From Chryseobacterium paridis (GTDB taxonomy: Bacteria > Bacteroidota > Bacteroidia > Flavobacteriales > Weeksellaceae): DNA of 64,000 nucleotides. The translations under genes were made by a program, and so were the position numbers. The notes under the pieces were generated by a model. The model ran no database searches, was not told the DNA's origin, and saw only the letters and a list, made by a program, of their open reading frames with translations. The stretch spans positions 244,085 to 308,084 of the forward strand of contig NZ_JAENHK010000008.1 of the NCBI RefSeq assembly GCF_016595215.1, in the 5' to 3' direction. This document shows positions 45,337 to 53,943 of this stretch, in pieces. Position 1 is the first letter of the stretch. Every line of letters begins with the position of its first letter.

Positions 45337-46353
45337 AAATTGCTTCGTTCCTCTCAATGACAGTAGGTTTATTTCCCACAGATTTCACGAATTTCACAGA
45401 TTAAGATGGCAAAAATTTAAAGATTGAAGATGATTCCCAATCGACCTAGGAAGCTGTAGCGTAAAGAAAATGATTTCTGTGAATGTTAAAAAAATTCTAC
45501 TGTCCGAAGCGCGACAATTATTTTGAATCGGAAAACTCAAAGTGAATTCGCGCAAGTTTTAGAATTTTTAGTGAACAGAAATCATTTTTAGCGAAAGATT
45601 CCAGTCTTGAATTTTTGGTTCTTTTGTTTTTAAGATAAAAGAATATATAAGAATAAGAATGCATATTGAGATTGCTTCGTCCCTCGCAATGACGGTAGGT
45701 TTATTTCCCACAGATTTCACGAATTTCACAGATTATGATGACAAAAATTTAAAGATTGAAGATAATTCCTAATCGACCTAGGAAGCTGTAGCGTAAAGAA
45801 AATGATTTCTGTGAACGTAAAGAAAATTCTACTGTTCGAAGCGCGACAATCATTTTGAATCGAAAAACTTATAGTGAATTCGCGCAAGTTTTAGAATTTT
45901 TAGTGAACAGAAATTATTTTTAGTGGAAGGTTCCAGTCTTGAACTTTTGGTTCTTTTGCTTCAAGGTAAAAGAACATATAAGAATAAGAATGCGTATTGA
46001 GATTGCTTCGTTCCTCGCAATGGCAGTAGGTTTATCTCCCACAGATTTCACGAATTTCACAGATTAAAATGACAAAAATTTAAACTTTGGATAATTCCTA
46101 ATCGACCTAGGAAACTGTAGCGTAAAGAAAATAATTTCTGTGAACGTTAAGAAAATTCTACTGTCCGAAGCGCGACAATTATTTTGAATCGAAAAACTCA
46201 TAGTGAATTCGCGCAAGTTTTAGAATTTTTAGTGAACAGAAATCATTTTTAGCGGAAGATTCCAGTCTTGAACTTTTGGTTCTTTTGCTTCAAGGTAAAA
46301 GAACATATAAGAATAAGAATGCATATTGAGATTGCTTCGTTCCTCGCAATGAC
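45337..46353. repeat. tandem array B: three copies of a ~330 bp structured repeat
   Basis: Units begin near 45337, 45669 and 46000, with a truncated fourth head at 46329. They are the same element as array A, but the outer hairpin arms differ: AATGATTTCTGT pairs with ACAGAAATCATT. In two copies wobble or one mismatch appears. The conserved CGACCTAGGAAGCTGTAGCG block and the GCGCGA/TCGCGC inner pair are kept. The spacer ATAAGAATAAGAATGC separates the units. No protein is encoded in 45318-46396. Confidence 0.88.
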
Positions 46354-46396
46354 AGGGTGGAAGTTCTGTGGACAAATAAGATTGGTTAAAAAAAAC

Positions 46397-47305
46397 TTAA
46401 TTAAGCGAATCCCTAAACGCAATCGGTGTCGTCTTCGTCATTTTCTTAAAAAACTTACTAAAAGATTGCGGATGCTCAAACCCTAGTTCATAAGCAATTT
46501 CACTAATTGATAACTGGGTGGTTGAAAGTTTTTCTTTGGCAAGGGTATTGAGTTTTTGATGAATATGTTGTTGGGCTCCCTGGCCAGTCAGCGAACGGAG
46601 CAAATCACTCAGATAGCTAGCCGAAATATTGAGTTTTTCAGCCAGGGAATGCACTGTAGGAATCCCTTGTTCCAATAGTGAAGAATTATTGAAATAATGA
46701 TCAAGAGCTTCTTCAAACTTTTCGAGTATACCATGGTTGACTGCTTTTCTGGTGATAAACTGTCGTTTGTAAAAACGGTTACTATACGTTAATAGAAGTT
46801 CTATTTGTGCTATCATCACATCCTGGCTAAAATCATCAATTCTGTTATTTAATTCCTCCTCAATGATTGTGAAAACAGATAAGATGGTTTCTTTTTCTTT
46901 TTCTGAAAGGTGTAGGGCTTCATTAGCAGCATACGAAAAGAAACCATAGTCTTTTATTTTTTTTACTAATGGATATGATAAAAGGAAATCAGGATGAAAG
47001 AACAGGATAAAACCAGAATTGGCTTTACCATTAGGACTTTCAAAAATTTGATTGGGGGCAGTGAAGATTAATCCACCTTCACCAAAGTCGTAATAATTCT
47101 GTCCATATCTTGCCTGGTTGCATAGATCTGTTTTATAAGCAATCTTATAAAAATTCAGCATCATGGTTGGAGACAGTTCATCAGGATTGATGGTCATATC
47201 TTTGATATTCATAAAACTTACCAAAGGATGTAAGGGCTTTGGAAGCCCGAACACCTTATGTAAGTCGGATAAAGATTCAAATTTTTGTGGAATATTTTTA
47301 TCCAT
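46397..47305 (-). CDS. AraC-family regulator 2 (paired with aldo/keto reductase)
   Basis: A 302-residue AraC protein, start chosen at 47305 (MDKNIPQKFESL) since a TTG further upstream is not needed. The C-terminal helix-turn-helix units read TVHSLAEKLNISASYLSDLL and SISEIAYELGFEHPQSFSKFFKKMT. It is paralogous to the regulator at 43337-44254, sharing the KPLHPLVSF/KPKHPLISI opening and the end. It is encoded 96 bases downstream of the aldo/keto reductase, so likely in one transcript with it. Confidence 0.9.
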   Translation of the reverse strand: MDKNIPQKFESLSDLHKVFGLPKPLHPLVSFMNIKDMTINPDELSPTMMLNFYKIAYKTDLCNQARYGQNYYDFGEGGLIFTAPNQIFESPNGKANSGFILFFHPDFLLSYPLVKKIKDYGFFSYAANEALHLSEKEKETILSVFTIIEEELNNRIDDFSQDVMIAQIELLLTYSNRFYKRQFITRKAVNHGILEKFEEALDHYFNNSSLLEQGIPTVHSLAEKLNISASYLSDLLRSLTGQGAQQHIHQKLNTLAKEKLSTTQLSISEIAYELGFEHPQSFSKFFKKMTKTTPIAFRDSLN

Positions 47306-47401
47306 TTCAAATGAATGTATTAACGTTGTTTTATTATTCAGTGAATTCAATTACAATTTAAGAATAAATCTCTTTTATCTGTTCATTCCTGTGTTGTAAA
47401 A

Positions 47402-48385
47402 TTAATCTTTTAATGTTCTCAGTTTGGCAAGATCTTCATCTCTTCTGTTACCATGAATCTGAATGGTAGATAATGCAGATTCTATTTGGTTGAATTCATC
47501 TTCACTAAGTACCAGATCGGCAGAACTCATATTCTCCTGAATTCTTTTTAGATTTCTTGAACCGGGAATAGGTACGATAAAATCATTTTTATGAAGCATC
47601 CACGCAAGAGAAACCTGTGCCGGAGTGGCTTCTTTTATGGTGGCAAACTGATGCAATAGATCTAATAAGGGTTGATTCGCAAGAATATTATCTTTTTCAA
47701 AACGTGTAATAACCCTTCTGGCGTCAATCCCCGTAAATTGGGTCTCTGCATTCACCTGACCGGATAAGAAACCATTGGCAAGGGGTGAGAAAGCGACAAA
47801 TCCAATTCCGAGTTCTCCACAGGTTGGAATGACATCCTTTTCAAACTGGCGTGCCATGATAGAATATTCACTCTGTATAGCTGTGATAGGAGTAATAGCA
47901 TGAGCTTTTCTGATTTCTTCTTCTGTTGCCTGGGATTGTCCCCAACCTAATATTTTTCCTTCTTTAATCAATTCTCCCATACAATAGGCAATATCCTCAA
48001 CAGGAATGTCTTTGTTGACACGGTGCTGATAGTATAATTCGATGTGATCGGTTTTCAGTCTTTTTAATGAGTTTTCTATTTTATTTCTGATAATACTCAT
48101 TAATTTTTCTTTGGAATACGCTTCCATACTTTCCTGTATCCAAAACTTGGTCGCGATACTCACCTCATTTCTGAAACCAGCCAATGCTTCACCCAATAAT
48201 TCTTCATTGGCTCCCATTGCATAAGCTTCTGCGGTATCAAAAAAGGTATAGCCCATATCATAGGTGTTGTGAAGTAATTGAATAGATTCTTTCCAATCTG
48301 GTGTAGATCCATATCCTTGGCTAAGTCCCATACTTCCATAGCCGATTGCTGATACTTCTAGATTTCTCAATTTTCTTGATTTCAT
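47402..48385 (-). CDS. aldo/keto reductase
   Basis: A 327-residue TIM-barrel oxidoreductase. GYGSMGLSQGYG opens the protein, DTAEAYAMGANEELLGEAL carries the catalytic Asp and Tyr, the Lys is in SIATKFWI, and the catalytic His is in LYYQHRVNK. PIPGSRNLKRIQENMSS is the NADPH phosphate-binding segment. It should reduce aldehydes or ketones with NADPH. The promoter side carries two GTAGCC repeats 21 bp apart. Confidence 0.93.
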   Translation of the reverse strand: MKSRKLRNLEVSAIGYGSMGLSQGYGSTPDWKESIQLLHNTYDMGYTFFDTAEAYAMGANEELLGEALAGFRNEVSIATKFWIQESMEAYSKEKLMSIIRNKIENSLKRLKTDHIELYYQHRVNKDIPVEDIAYCMGELIKEGKILGWGQSQATEEEIRKAHAITPITAIQSEYSIMARQFEKDVIPTCGELGIGFVAFSPLANGFLSGQVNAETQFTGIDARRVITRFEKDNILANQPLLDLLHQFATIKEATPAQVSLAWMLHKNDFIVPIPGSRNLKRIQENMSSADLVLSEDEFNQIESALSTIQIHGNRRDEDLAKLRTLKD

Positions 48386-48439
48386 CTTTATTCTTATTTA
48401 AAGTTTATGATACAAAGATCAGCTTACAGAGTTGGCTTT

Positions 48440-48474
48440 ACGTAGCCTGATTGAGGGATCACGTAGCCTGATTG
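48440..48474 (-). promoter_or_regulatory. two direct repeats ACGTAGCCTGATTG, 21 bp period
   Basis: An identical 14-base word at 48440-48453 and 48461-48474. It lies 55-89 bases upstream of the aldo/keto reductase start. The GTAGCC core and the 21-bp period match those at 45287-45317 upstream of the other AraC-linked reductase. Confidence 0.65.
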
Positions 48475-48613
48475 CGGAAAAAGAATTGTAGTGGATTTTT
48501 CCGGAAAGATCAAAAGGAAGGAAAAATAACTTTCTTCTATTTTTTAAGATTCACGAATGTCTGATTAACCACTGAAAATGTCCGTTTCAGGTATTTTGTA
48601 AGTGTTCTGCTTT

Positions 48614-48632
48614 TCCGTACGGACTAAGTTTG
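48614..48632 (+). promoter_or_regulatory. palindrome next to a -7 element of the hydrolase gene
   Basis: TCCGTACGGA (48614-48623) is a perfect 10-base palindrome. One base later comes TAAGTTTG (48625-48632), a -7 element of the Bacteroidota type. An outer GTCCGT at 48580-48585 repeats the half-site. A binding site overlapping the promoter spacer is plausible. Confidence 0.5.
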
Positions 48633-48660
48633 CACCATAATCATACAAAAATAAACAACA

Positions 48661-49605
48661 ATGAAAGCATTCAGAACAATTTCAGCAGCAAGTATTTTAT
48701 GTGTAACCTTATTTTCAGTAGCAACTGTTTCATGCAGTGAAGAGGGGGAGATCATCACCCAGGAAGTGCAGGTAGTGAATCACCGTAACGCGAAAACCAA
48801 ATTCGTAAAAGTAAAGGGAAATGACTTTGCCTACCGAACCTGGGGGAAAGAAGACGGAATTCCTTTGATATTGTTACCGGGATTAGGAGGGTCTATGGAC
48901 GATTGGGATCCTGCCGTTACCGATGGACTGGCCCAGAAATACAAAGTGATCATTTTTGATAATCAGGGCGTAGCATCTTCTAAAGGAACAACACCCAATA
49001 CTGTACAGGGTATGGCAGATGACGCGATTGATTTTATCAAAGCATTGAACCTTAGTAAGGTAAATATCATGGGCTTTTCGATGGGAGGATTTGTGGCACA
49101 AAGAGTGGTTTTAACACAGCCGACGCTGATCAATAAAGTGATCTTAACTGGTACCGGACCCAAGGGAGCGATTGGATTATCCAATCTACCGAATATCATT
49201 GCCGGAACAGCAGGGCTGAGTCCTGAAGAATCCTTTCTGAAATTCGGATTTACGCAATCGGCAGCCAGTATTGCAGAAGGAAAAGCTTCTTATGGAAGAA
49301 TTCAACTTCGTACTACGGAAAGGGATCTTGCACTAAGTGATGCTACTTCCAATGCTCAATTTACTGCGGTTTTAAGCTGGGCACAACCTGATGCCAACGC
49401 GCTTGAAGAAATAAAAATGATTAAAAATCCAGTTCTTATCGTTCATGGGGAAAATGACCTTCCTGTAGCGGTGCAGAATGCCCATAATATGAAACAAAAT
49501 TTAGAGCATGCAGAACTCCTGGTATTCCCGGATTCAGGACATGCGTCCTTCTTTCAGAATCATAATGCGTTTGTGGCGAAAGCTGTTGCGTTTTTAAGTG
49601 AGTAG
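48661..49605 (+). CDS. alpha/beta hydrolase lipoprotein
   Basis: A 314-residue alpha/beta hydrolase with a lipoprotein signal (VATVSCSEEG). ILLPGLGGSMDDWDP is the oxyanion strand, MGFSMGGFVAQ holds the nucleophile Ser, VHGENDLPV the acidic residue region, and DSGHASFF the catalytic His. It is divergent from the aldo/keto reductase and may share its regulation. It resembles haloperoxidase/esterase proteins; the substrate is unknown. Confidence 0.87.
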   Translation: MKAFRTISAASILCVTLFSVATVSCSEEGEIITQEVQVVNHRNAKTKFVKVKGNDFAYRTWGKEDGIPLILLPGLGGSMDDWDPAVTDGLAQKYKVIIFDNQGVASSKGTTPNTVQGMADDAIDFIKALNLSKVNIMGFSMGGFVAQRVVLTQPTLINKVILTGTGPKGAIGLSNLPNIIAGTAGLSPEESFLKFGFTQSAASIAEGKASYGRIQLRTTERDLALSDATSNAQFTAVLSWAQPDANALEEIKMIKNPVLIVHGENDLPVAVQNAHNMKQNLEHAELLVFPDSGHASFFQNHNAFVAKAVAFLSE

Positions 49606-49621
49606 TTTTTGTTTTTATGGT

Positions 49622-49657
49622 TAAGAGCTTACTGGTTATTGGTAGGCTCTTAGCTTT
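49622..49657 (+). terminator. probable terminator of the hydrolase gene
   Basis: TAAGAGCTTAC (49622-49632) pairs with GTAGGCTCTTA (49642-49652) with one wobble. Only a short T-rich stretch follows, so termination may be partial. Confidence 0.55.
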
Positions 49658-49673
49658 TAGGGGGTATTTTTTG

Positions 49674-50034
49674 TTAAACGCAAAGGCGCAATTATTTTAC
49701 AAATGTTATGTTTATAAGGCGCGAGAAATCCAGTATTTTATATGATTACTAATTACAATTCAATTGTATTCTACCCATTTATGTCATTCCGTAGGAATCT
49801 AAACCCGAGCTTTTATAAGGGTGTGCTAAGATTCCTACGGAATGACAATATTGAGTATGAGTGTATTATATAGGATATAGCTTAGTAAATATGATTATTG
49901 AAGCCAAAAGAATTTCGTTCCATAAAATTCTAGGTAAACGTTATATCCTCTTTGCCGAAAATCTTTGATTTTCTAGCGCCTTAAAAACAGCAGTATATTA
50001 AAAAATCTTTGCGTCTTTGCGATTAACCAAATCC
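49674..50034. repeat. 360 bp nested inverted repeat
   Basis: The outer arms TTAAACGCAAAGGCGCAA and TTGCGTCTTTGCGATTAA are near-complementary. The next pair TAAGGCGCGAGAAATC / GATTTTCTAGCGCCTTA lies inside it. The centre has a perfect 19-base inverted pair: TGTCATTCCGTAGGAATCT (49782-49800) and its complement at 49829-49847. It fills the gap between two convergent genes and has no coding content. It looks like a palindromic dispersed element (MITE- or REP-like), possibly also acting as a terminator. Confidence 0.75.
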
Positions 50035-50039
50035 AGTTA

Positions 50040-50672
50040 TTAATGAATCTCAATAAATAACTCCTCATTGGATCTCCTTACTTTTTTCAGGTTTACCAGC
50101 CAGTCATTCTCTTCATCCCTGTATCCTAAAGCCAGAAGAACCGTACTCTTTAATCCCTGTTCACGAAGATTAAGAATCTCATCATACGCTTCACTGTCAA
50201 ATCCTTCCAGAGGAGTGGCATCTACTTTCACATGAGCTGCAGCAAGAAGGCCAAATCCCAATGCGAGGTAGGCCTGATGGGCAGCACCTACAAAATGCTG
50301 TTCTTTACTTCTTTGATCCAGAATGCCGAGAAGTTTTAAACGGTAGTCATCGGTAGCGCTGGAAGGTAGGTTACGTTCCTTATTGCTAAATTCGAAAAAT
50401 GTATTCACTCTTTCCGGGGTGTACTCGTCCCATGCAGCGAAAACCAACAGGTGAGAGGCCTGAAGAATCTGTTTTTGCTCCCATGACACAGGATATAGTT
50501 TTTCCTTTAATTCCTGATTGGTGATTACCAAAACCTTAAAAGGCTGTAAACCCGAACTTGAAGGTGACATACGAATCGCTTCCAGAATCTGTTCGATTTT
50601 TTCATTCTCTATTGTTTTACCATTATAACTTTTTGTGGCAAATCTCCATTGTAATGTTTCTTGTAATGACAT
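50040..50672 (-). CDS. NAD(P)H-dependent nitroreductase family protein
   Basis: A 210-residue flavoprotein of the nitroreductase fold. WRFATKSYNGKTIENEKIEQILEAIRMSPSSSGLQP is the opening that binds FMN, and the C-terminal LKSTVLLALGYRDEENDW is typical of NfsB-like proteins. It would reduce nitro compounds or quinones with NAD(P)H. It is divergent from an HxlR-type regulator and separated from it by stacked palindromes, which suggests direct control by that regulator. Confidence 0.9.
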   Translation of the reverse strand: MSLQETLQWRFATKSYNGKTIENEKIEQILEAIRMSPSSSGLQPFKVLVITNQELKEKLYPVSWEQKQILQASHLLVFAAWDEYTPERVNTFFEFSNKERNLPSSATDDYRLKLLGILDQRSKEQHFVGAAHQAYLALGFGLLAAAHVKVDATPLEGFDSEAYDEILNLREQGLKSTVLLALGYRDEENDWLVNLKKVRRSNEELFIEIH

Positions 50673-50739
50673 AATGTTGAGTGTTTTTATTAAAAATTAT
50701 TGAGGTTTTTATCTCATTTTGTAGGGACAAAGTTAGGAT

Positions 50740-50797
50740 GTTTTGGTTTCCAAAACACACCTGTTACCCGTTGGTAACCAGTTACAAAAAAGTAACT
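50740..50797. promoter_or_regulatory. three stacked palindromes (probable HxlR operators)
   Basis: GTTTTGG-TTT-CCAAAAC (50740-50756), GTTACC-CGTT-GGTAAC (50763-50778) and AGTTAC-AAAAAA-GTAACT (50780-50797) follow one another within 58 bases between the divergent nitroreductase and hxlR genes. The last two share the GTTAC/GTAAC half-site. HxlR proteins bind as dimers to such palindromes. Confidence 0.65.
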
Positions 50798-50850
50798 AGG
50801 TGACTTTTGATACGAAGAATTCCGTAATTTTGAAGTCTAATTCTCTGGGT

Positions 50851-51237
50851 ATGAAAAAAGATAAAATTGAGATCACGATAAAATGCCAAAATCACATCCG
50901 CGGTGTACGGGACACGATGTATCTGCTGGATGGAAAATGGAAAACCCTCATCATAAGCCATCTTTATTATGTAGGAAAAATGCGTTTTATGGATTTAAAA
51001 AGGCAGGTAGAAGGGATTGCTTCAAAAACCCTTTCTAAAGAATTGAAGGAATTGGAAATGAATAATCTGGTGAAAAGAACCCAAAATAACACTATGCCCG
51101 TTTCCGTAGATTATGAATTGACCTGTTTTGGAGAAAGCCTGCATACCATTATTGATACGATGGGTGAGTGGGGGATTCAGTATAGGAAGGACTTGTTGCA
51201 GAAGGGGAGTGAGGTGGTTGCGGAGATTATAGATTGA
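50851..51237 (+). CDS. HxlR-family transcriptional regulator
   Basis: A 128-residue winged-helix protein: DTMYLLDGKWKTLIISHLYYVGKMRFMDLKRQVEGIASKTLSKELKELE (read in parts) is the HxlR DNA-binding core, and a dimerisation helix (LHTIIDTMGEWG) ends it. A Cys (IKCQNHIRG) at the N-terminus is a possible redox sensor as in YodB/QorR. The ATG at 50851 is chosen; an upstream GTG would put the -7-like TAATTTTG inside the gene. It probably represses the adjacent nitroreductase gene. Confidence 0.9.
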   Translation: MKKDKIEITIKCQNHIRGVRDTMYLLDGKWKTLIISHLYYVGKMRFMDLKRQVEGIASKTLSKELKELEMNNLVKRTQNNTMPVSVDYELTCFGESLHTIIDTMGEWGIQYRKDLLQKGSEVVAEIID

Positions 51238-51474
51238 AACATAAAGATGGGCGACGAGAGTGACACTCGCACCAGCAAGGGGGTATACTTATGCCAGGGG
51301 GGAACTTTATTTTCTTATATTCTCGTTAAATTTTTTAGTTAATGAACAATAAGCATAATTATAACTTCAGCGGAATGTAAGTAAAGCGTGGATGGACTAC
51401 ATCATAATATACTTCCTATTTTTGATTTTCTTTATGTGTTTTTCTTTTTCAAATGATTATTTAGAGTTAAAGTT

Positions 51475-52218
51475 TTATTGTTTAGCACTAAATCTTTTTT
51501 TAAATTCTTCATAATTAAATAAATATAATTTATTGTAATTTGCATGACATGAACAAAAGTTCAAGTTCCCGTTATGCCTTTTTAATAATGGGATATGACT
51601 TAATCCATTTTCTTGTAAACTTCTTTGTATGACTTCAAAAGCATAATCGCCGACATGTATTTCTTGATCATGTTTTATTTTAATTAATAATTTTGGTATA
51701 TCAACTCCAATAGAGTGTAAAAATTTGTTTAACTTAATTTCTTTTTCGGGTGATTTTATTGTGAACATTATTTGAGAATCTAATTTTTTACCTGTTAAAT
51801 AATCACTATTGAGTTCTTCAATTGCTTTGTAATATCTATTTTCAGGTGGTGTATTTACGCTCCAATACCATGGATTTGATTTCGTTACATAAACACCTTT
51901 TATTGATGGAGAAGTTAACATATCAAGTCTAAATCTGAAAATTATTGGACCATACTTATTAGCTCGACTATATCTAGTATGTAAATCCTCTCCATCTAAA
52001 AAAATATAATCCCATACATCAAATTTTTTATCTTCTTCATCTGATTTTTGAGAAGTTTGATGTAATCCATTTTTTTCAACAAAATGTCTAGATAACAAAG
52101 CTCTGTTTTTAATAAAGGTTATAGAGGTAGAAACTGTATTAGCATGATGTAAAAATTTAACACCTTTATTTTTTAAAATTTGATAAACCTCCTTTGGAGA
52201 CAAACAAAATTCATCCAT
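51475..52218 (-). CDS. uncharacterised protein downstream of Kiwa-like genes
   Basis: A 247-residue protein that I do not recognise. The N-terminal FLHHANTVSTSITFIKNRALLSR, followed by DYIFLDGEDLHTRYSRANKYGPIIFRF, is faintly like the opening of DarT-type ADP-ribosyltransferases, but the catalytic Glu cannot be assigned. The C-terminal part has LNFCSCHANYNKLYLF, two cysteines beside a His. It lies 114 bases downstream of the kwaB-like gene in the same direction, and its bases are as AT-rich as that pair. It may be an extra part of the defence locus or an independent gene. Confidence 0.6.
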   Translation of the reverse strand: MDEFCLSPKEVYQILKNKGVKFLHHANTVSTSITFIKNRALLSRHFVEKNGLHQTSQKSDEEDKKFDVWDYIFLDGEDLHTRYSRANKYGPIIFRFRLDMLTSPSIKGVYVTKSNPWYWSVNTPPENRYYKAIEELNSDYLTGKKLDSQIMFTIKSPEKEIKLNKFLHSIGVDIPKLLIKIKHDQEIHVGDYAFEVIQRSLQENGLSHIPLLKRHNGNLNFCSCHANYNKLYLFNYEEFKKRFSAKQ

Positions 52219-52332
52219 TCTTTGTCTAGTAAATTGTAATTGTTTCTATGTAAGACCTGTTCTTATACATAATTAGCTTTTCAAATTGTACTTTATTGCC
52301 TTATTATTTAAATACTATTTTGAAAATGAGCC

Positions 52333-53178
52333 TTATTGGAGATCTCTTTTAGAATTTGTTCTAAATTTTTTACCAGAGATTAAGCCTATGTAATATTGTT
52401 CATTTAAAAAGCACAATATATCTTTACATATTTTTTTATCATTTGGCAATTTTAATTTACCATCTTCTATATCTATGCTTAAATTAAACTTATTAGCCGA
52501 AGATTTAATTTTTCGAGTTGTAGCAGTTGCCAATACATTGCTTTTTTGAATCAAGGTAATTTGTTTTCTTATCACTGAATTACTATTTTCTTTTAGCCAA
52601 TTAACATCAATATTTAGGATCTCATTGTCTGCAAATTCTTCAATTGTTTCATTAGACGCTTCTTCAAAGAAATCATTTAGTGGAATTATTTTGTTGGCAT
52701 TAGCATAGGATTTAAAATAAAACTTACCATTTTTATATATTGCATTTACAACATTTTCAACAATTAAAGCTTCATTAGATAGTTTGTTATATGTATTATT
52801 ACTCCAATAAATTACTTTTTTATTGTGTAATAATTTTCGTTTATCAAAATTTTGAAAATAATATGTTTCATTTTCAATCCAAATTAATGCTTTTATATCA
52901 TCAACTGACAAATCTAGAATTTCTAATCCTATTGCATTAGTGTTAGCTTCGACTAGTTCATTTGGTAAAAGTAATTCAACATATAAAACTTCATCACCTT
53001 CAATATTAAAATTACCGTCAAATAATATTTCTTCGGTATCGTCGTTCTTTAAATAGAAAGAATAATCAATAAATGTTTTTTTTATATCATTTGTAATAGA
53101 TTGTAATAGATTTATTTTTCTTACAGAATTGTCTTTCAGTAGAGCAAAAAAATTACAGATTGTTTGATTTGTAGGCAT
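52333..53178 (-). CDS. kwaB: KwaB-like protein (DUF4868)
   Basis: A 281-residue soluble protein. The second half follows the DUF4868 pattern: EALIVENVVNAIYKNGKFYFKSYANANKIIPLNDFFEEAS (in parts), IRKQITLIQKSNVL and the ending DILCFLNEQYYIGLISGKKFRTNSKR. DUF4868 is the domain of KwaB, the cytoplasmic effector of the Kiwa anti-phage system. It begins four bases after the stop of a small membrane protein gene, as kwaB follows kwaA. Identification rests on motif memory and gene order; no search was run. Confidence 0.75.
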   Translation of the reverse strand: MPTNQTICNFFALLKDNSVRKINLLQSITNDIKKTFIDYSFYLKNDDTEEILFDGNFNIEGDEVLYVELLLPNELVEANTNAIGLEILDLSVDDIKALIWIENETYYFQNFDKRKLLHNKKVIYWSNNTYNKLSNEALIVENVVNAIYKNGKFYFKSYANANKIIPLNDFFEEASNETIEEFADNEILNIDVNWLKENSNSVIRKQITLIQKSNVLATATTRKIKSSANKFNLSIDIEDGKLKLPNDKKICKDILCFLNEQYYIGLISGKKFRTNSKRDLQ

Positions 53179-53181
53179 ATA

Positions 53182-53736
53182 TTAAGTTCTATTTAAAATT
53201 ACATAATCAGTTAATTGGGAATAGGAAGAAATTTGATTTGTATTAATTAATTTCTTTTTGGAAATCATAACATATGTTATTTTCTTTTTAGTTACTACTT
53301 CATAATATTTATATCCAAATATTTTCAGAAGAGGATTATAGAAAAATGTATTTTTACTTATAATAACAATAATAACAAAGAGAACTATCCAAATAAAAAT
53401 ATAAATGCTATCCTTCTTAAAAAGTTCTATACAAGGTAAAATATAACTAATTAGTAGAGTACTCATATTTAAATCTGCACTTTTAATCGAATCAATTTCA
53501 ATTCGATTAATTGTCAGCTGTTTTTCAGCTTTTTTTATAAGTAAGAAACTAATTAATAATAAAATAATGAAGATCCATATGAAATTTAATTTGTTGAATA
53601 TCTCGGTGTAATGGTCAACAAAACCAATTGATATTCCTTCGTTTAATGAATTATATAAGCTGACTATCCAAACGACTAGGAATATTGGAGAATAAGCTGT
53701 GATAACAAATATTAATTTTATATAGTTGGCAAACAT
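53182..53736 (-). CDS. kwaA: KwaA-like membrane protein
   Basis: A 184-residue protein with four hydrophobic segments (near residues 5-27, 50-68, 90-105 and 112-130) and a cytosolic tail rich in Lys and Thr. SYILPCIELF and NPLLKIFGYKYYEV recall KwaA, the membrane sensor of Kiwa that responds to phage attachment or ejection. It is the first gene of a two-gene operon with kwaB. The family is short and poorly conserved, so the assignment depends on the neighbour. Confidence 0.7.
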   Translation of the reverse strand: MFANYIKLIFVITAYSPIFLVVWIVSLYNSLNEGISIGFVDHYTEIFNKLNFIWIFIILLLISFLLIKKAEKQLTINRIEIDSIKSADLNMSTLLISYILPCIELFKKDSIYIFIWIVLFVIIVIISKNTFFYNPLLKIFGYKYYEVVTKKKITYVMISKKKLINTNQISSYSQLTDYVILNRT

Positions 53737-53916
53737 TCTTTGTATTTAACGAAATATTACAAATATATATAATGATTTTATATGAATTGTATGTAGGTGG
53801 TAAGTTTTTATAATTAATTGTTTAGTGTGAACTGAAGAATTTCATTTTTTAATTGCTTGTTTTTTTAATGTTGTATCATTTTAATGAACAATATTAATCG
53901 TAATAAATTATTATAA

Positions 53917-53943
53917 TTTCTGGGTTTCCGTAAAACCCAGAAA
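53917..53943. repeat. perfect 11-bp hairpin upstream of the Kiwa-like pair
   Basis: TTTCTGGGTTT (53917-53927) and AAACCCAGAAA (53933-53943) enclose the loop CCGTA. No T-run follows on either strand, and TAATTTTG lies directly to its right. It could be an operator. The rest of the 53737-54151 gap is AT-rich and I see no gene in it. Confidence 0.45.

Noticed and set aside
46268..46486. Open frame in array B reaching into the AraC gene
   Set aside because: It runs through repeat DNA and antisense to a clear AraC domain.
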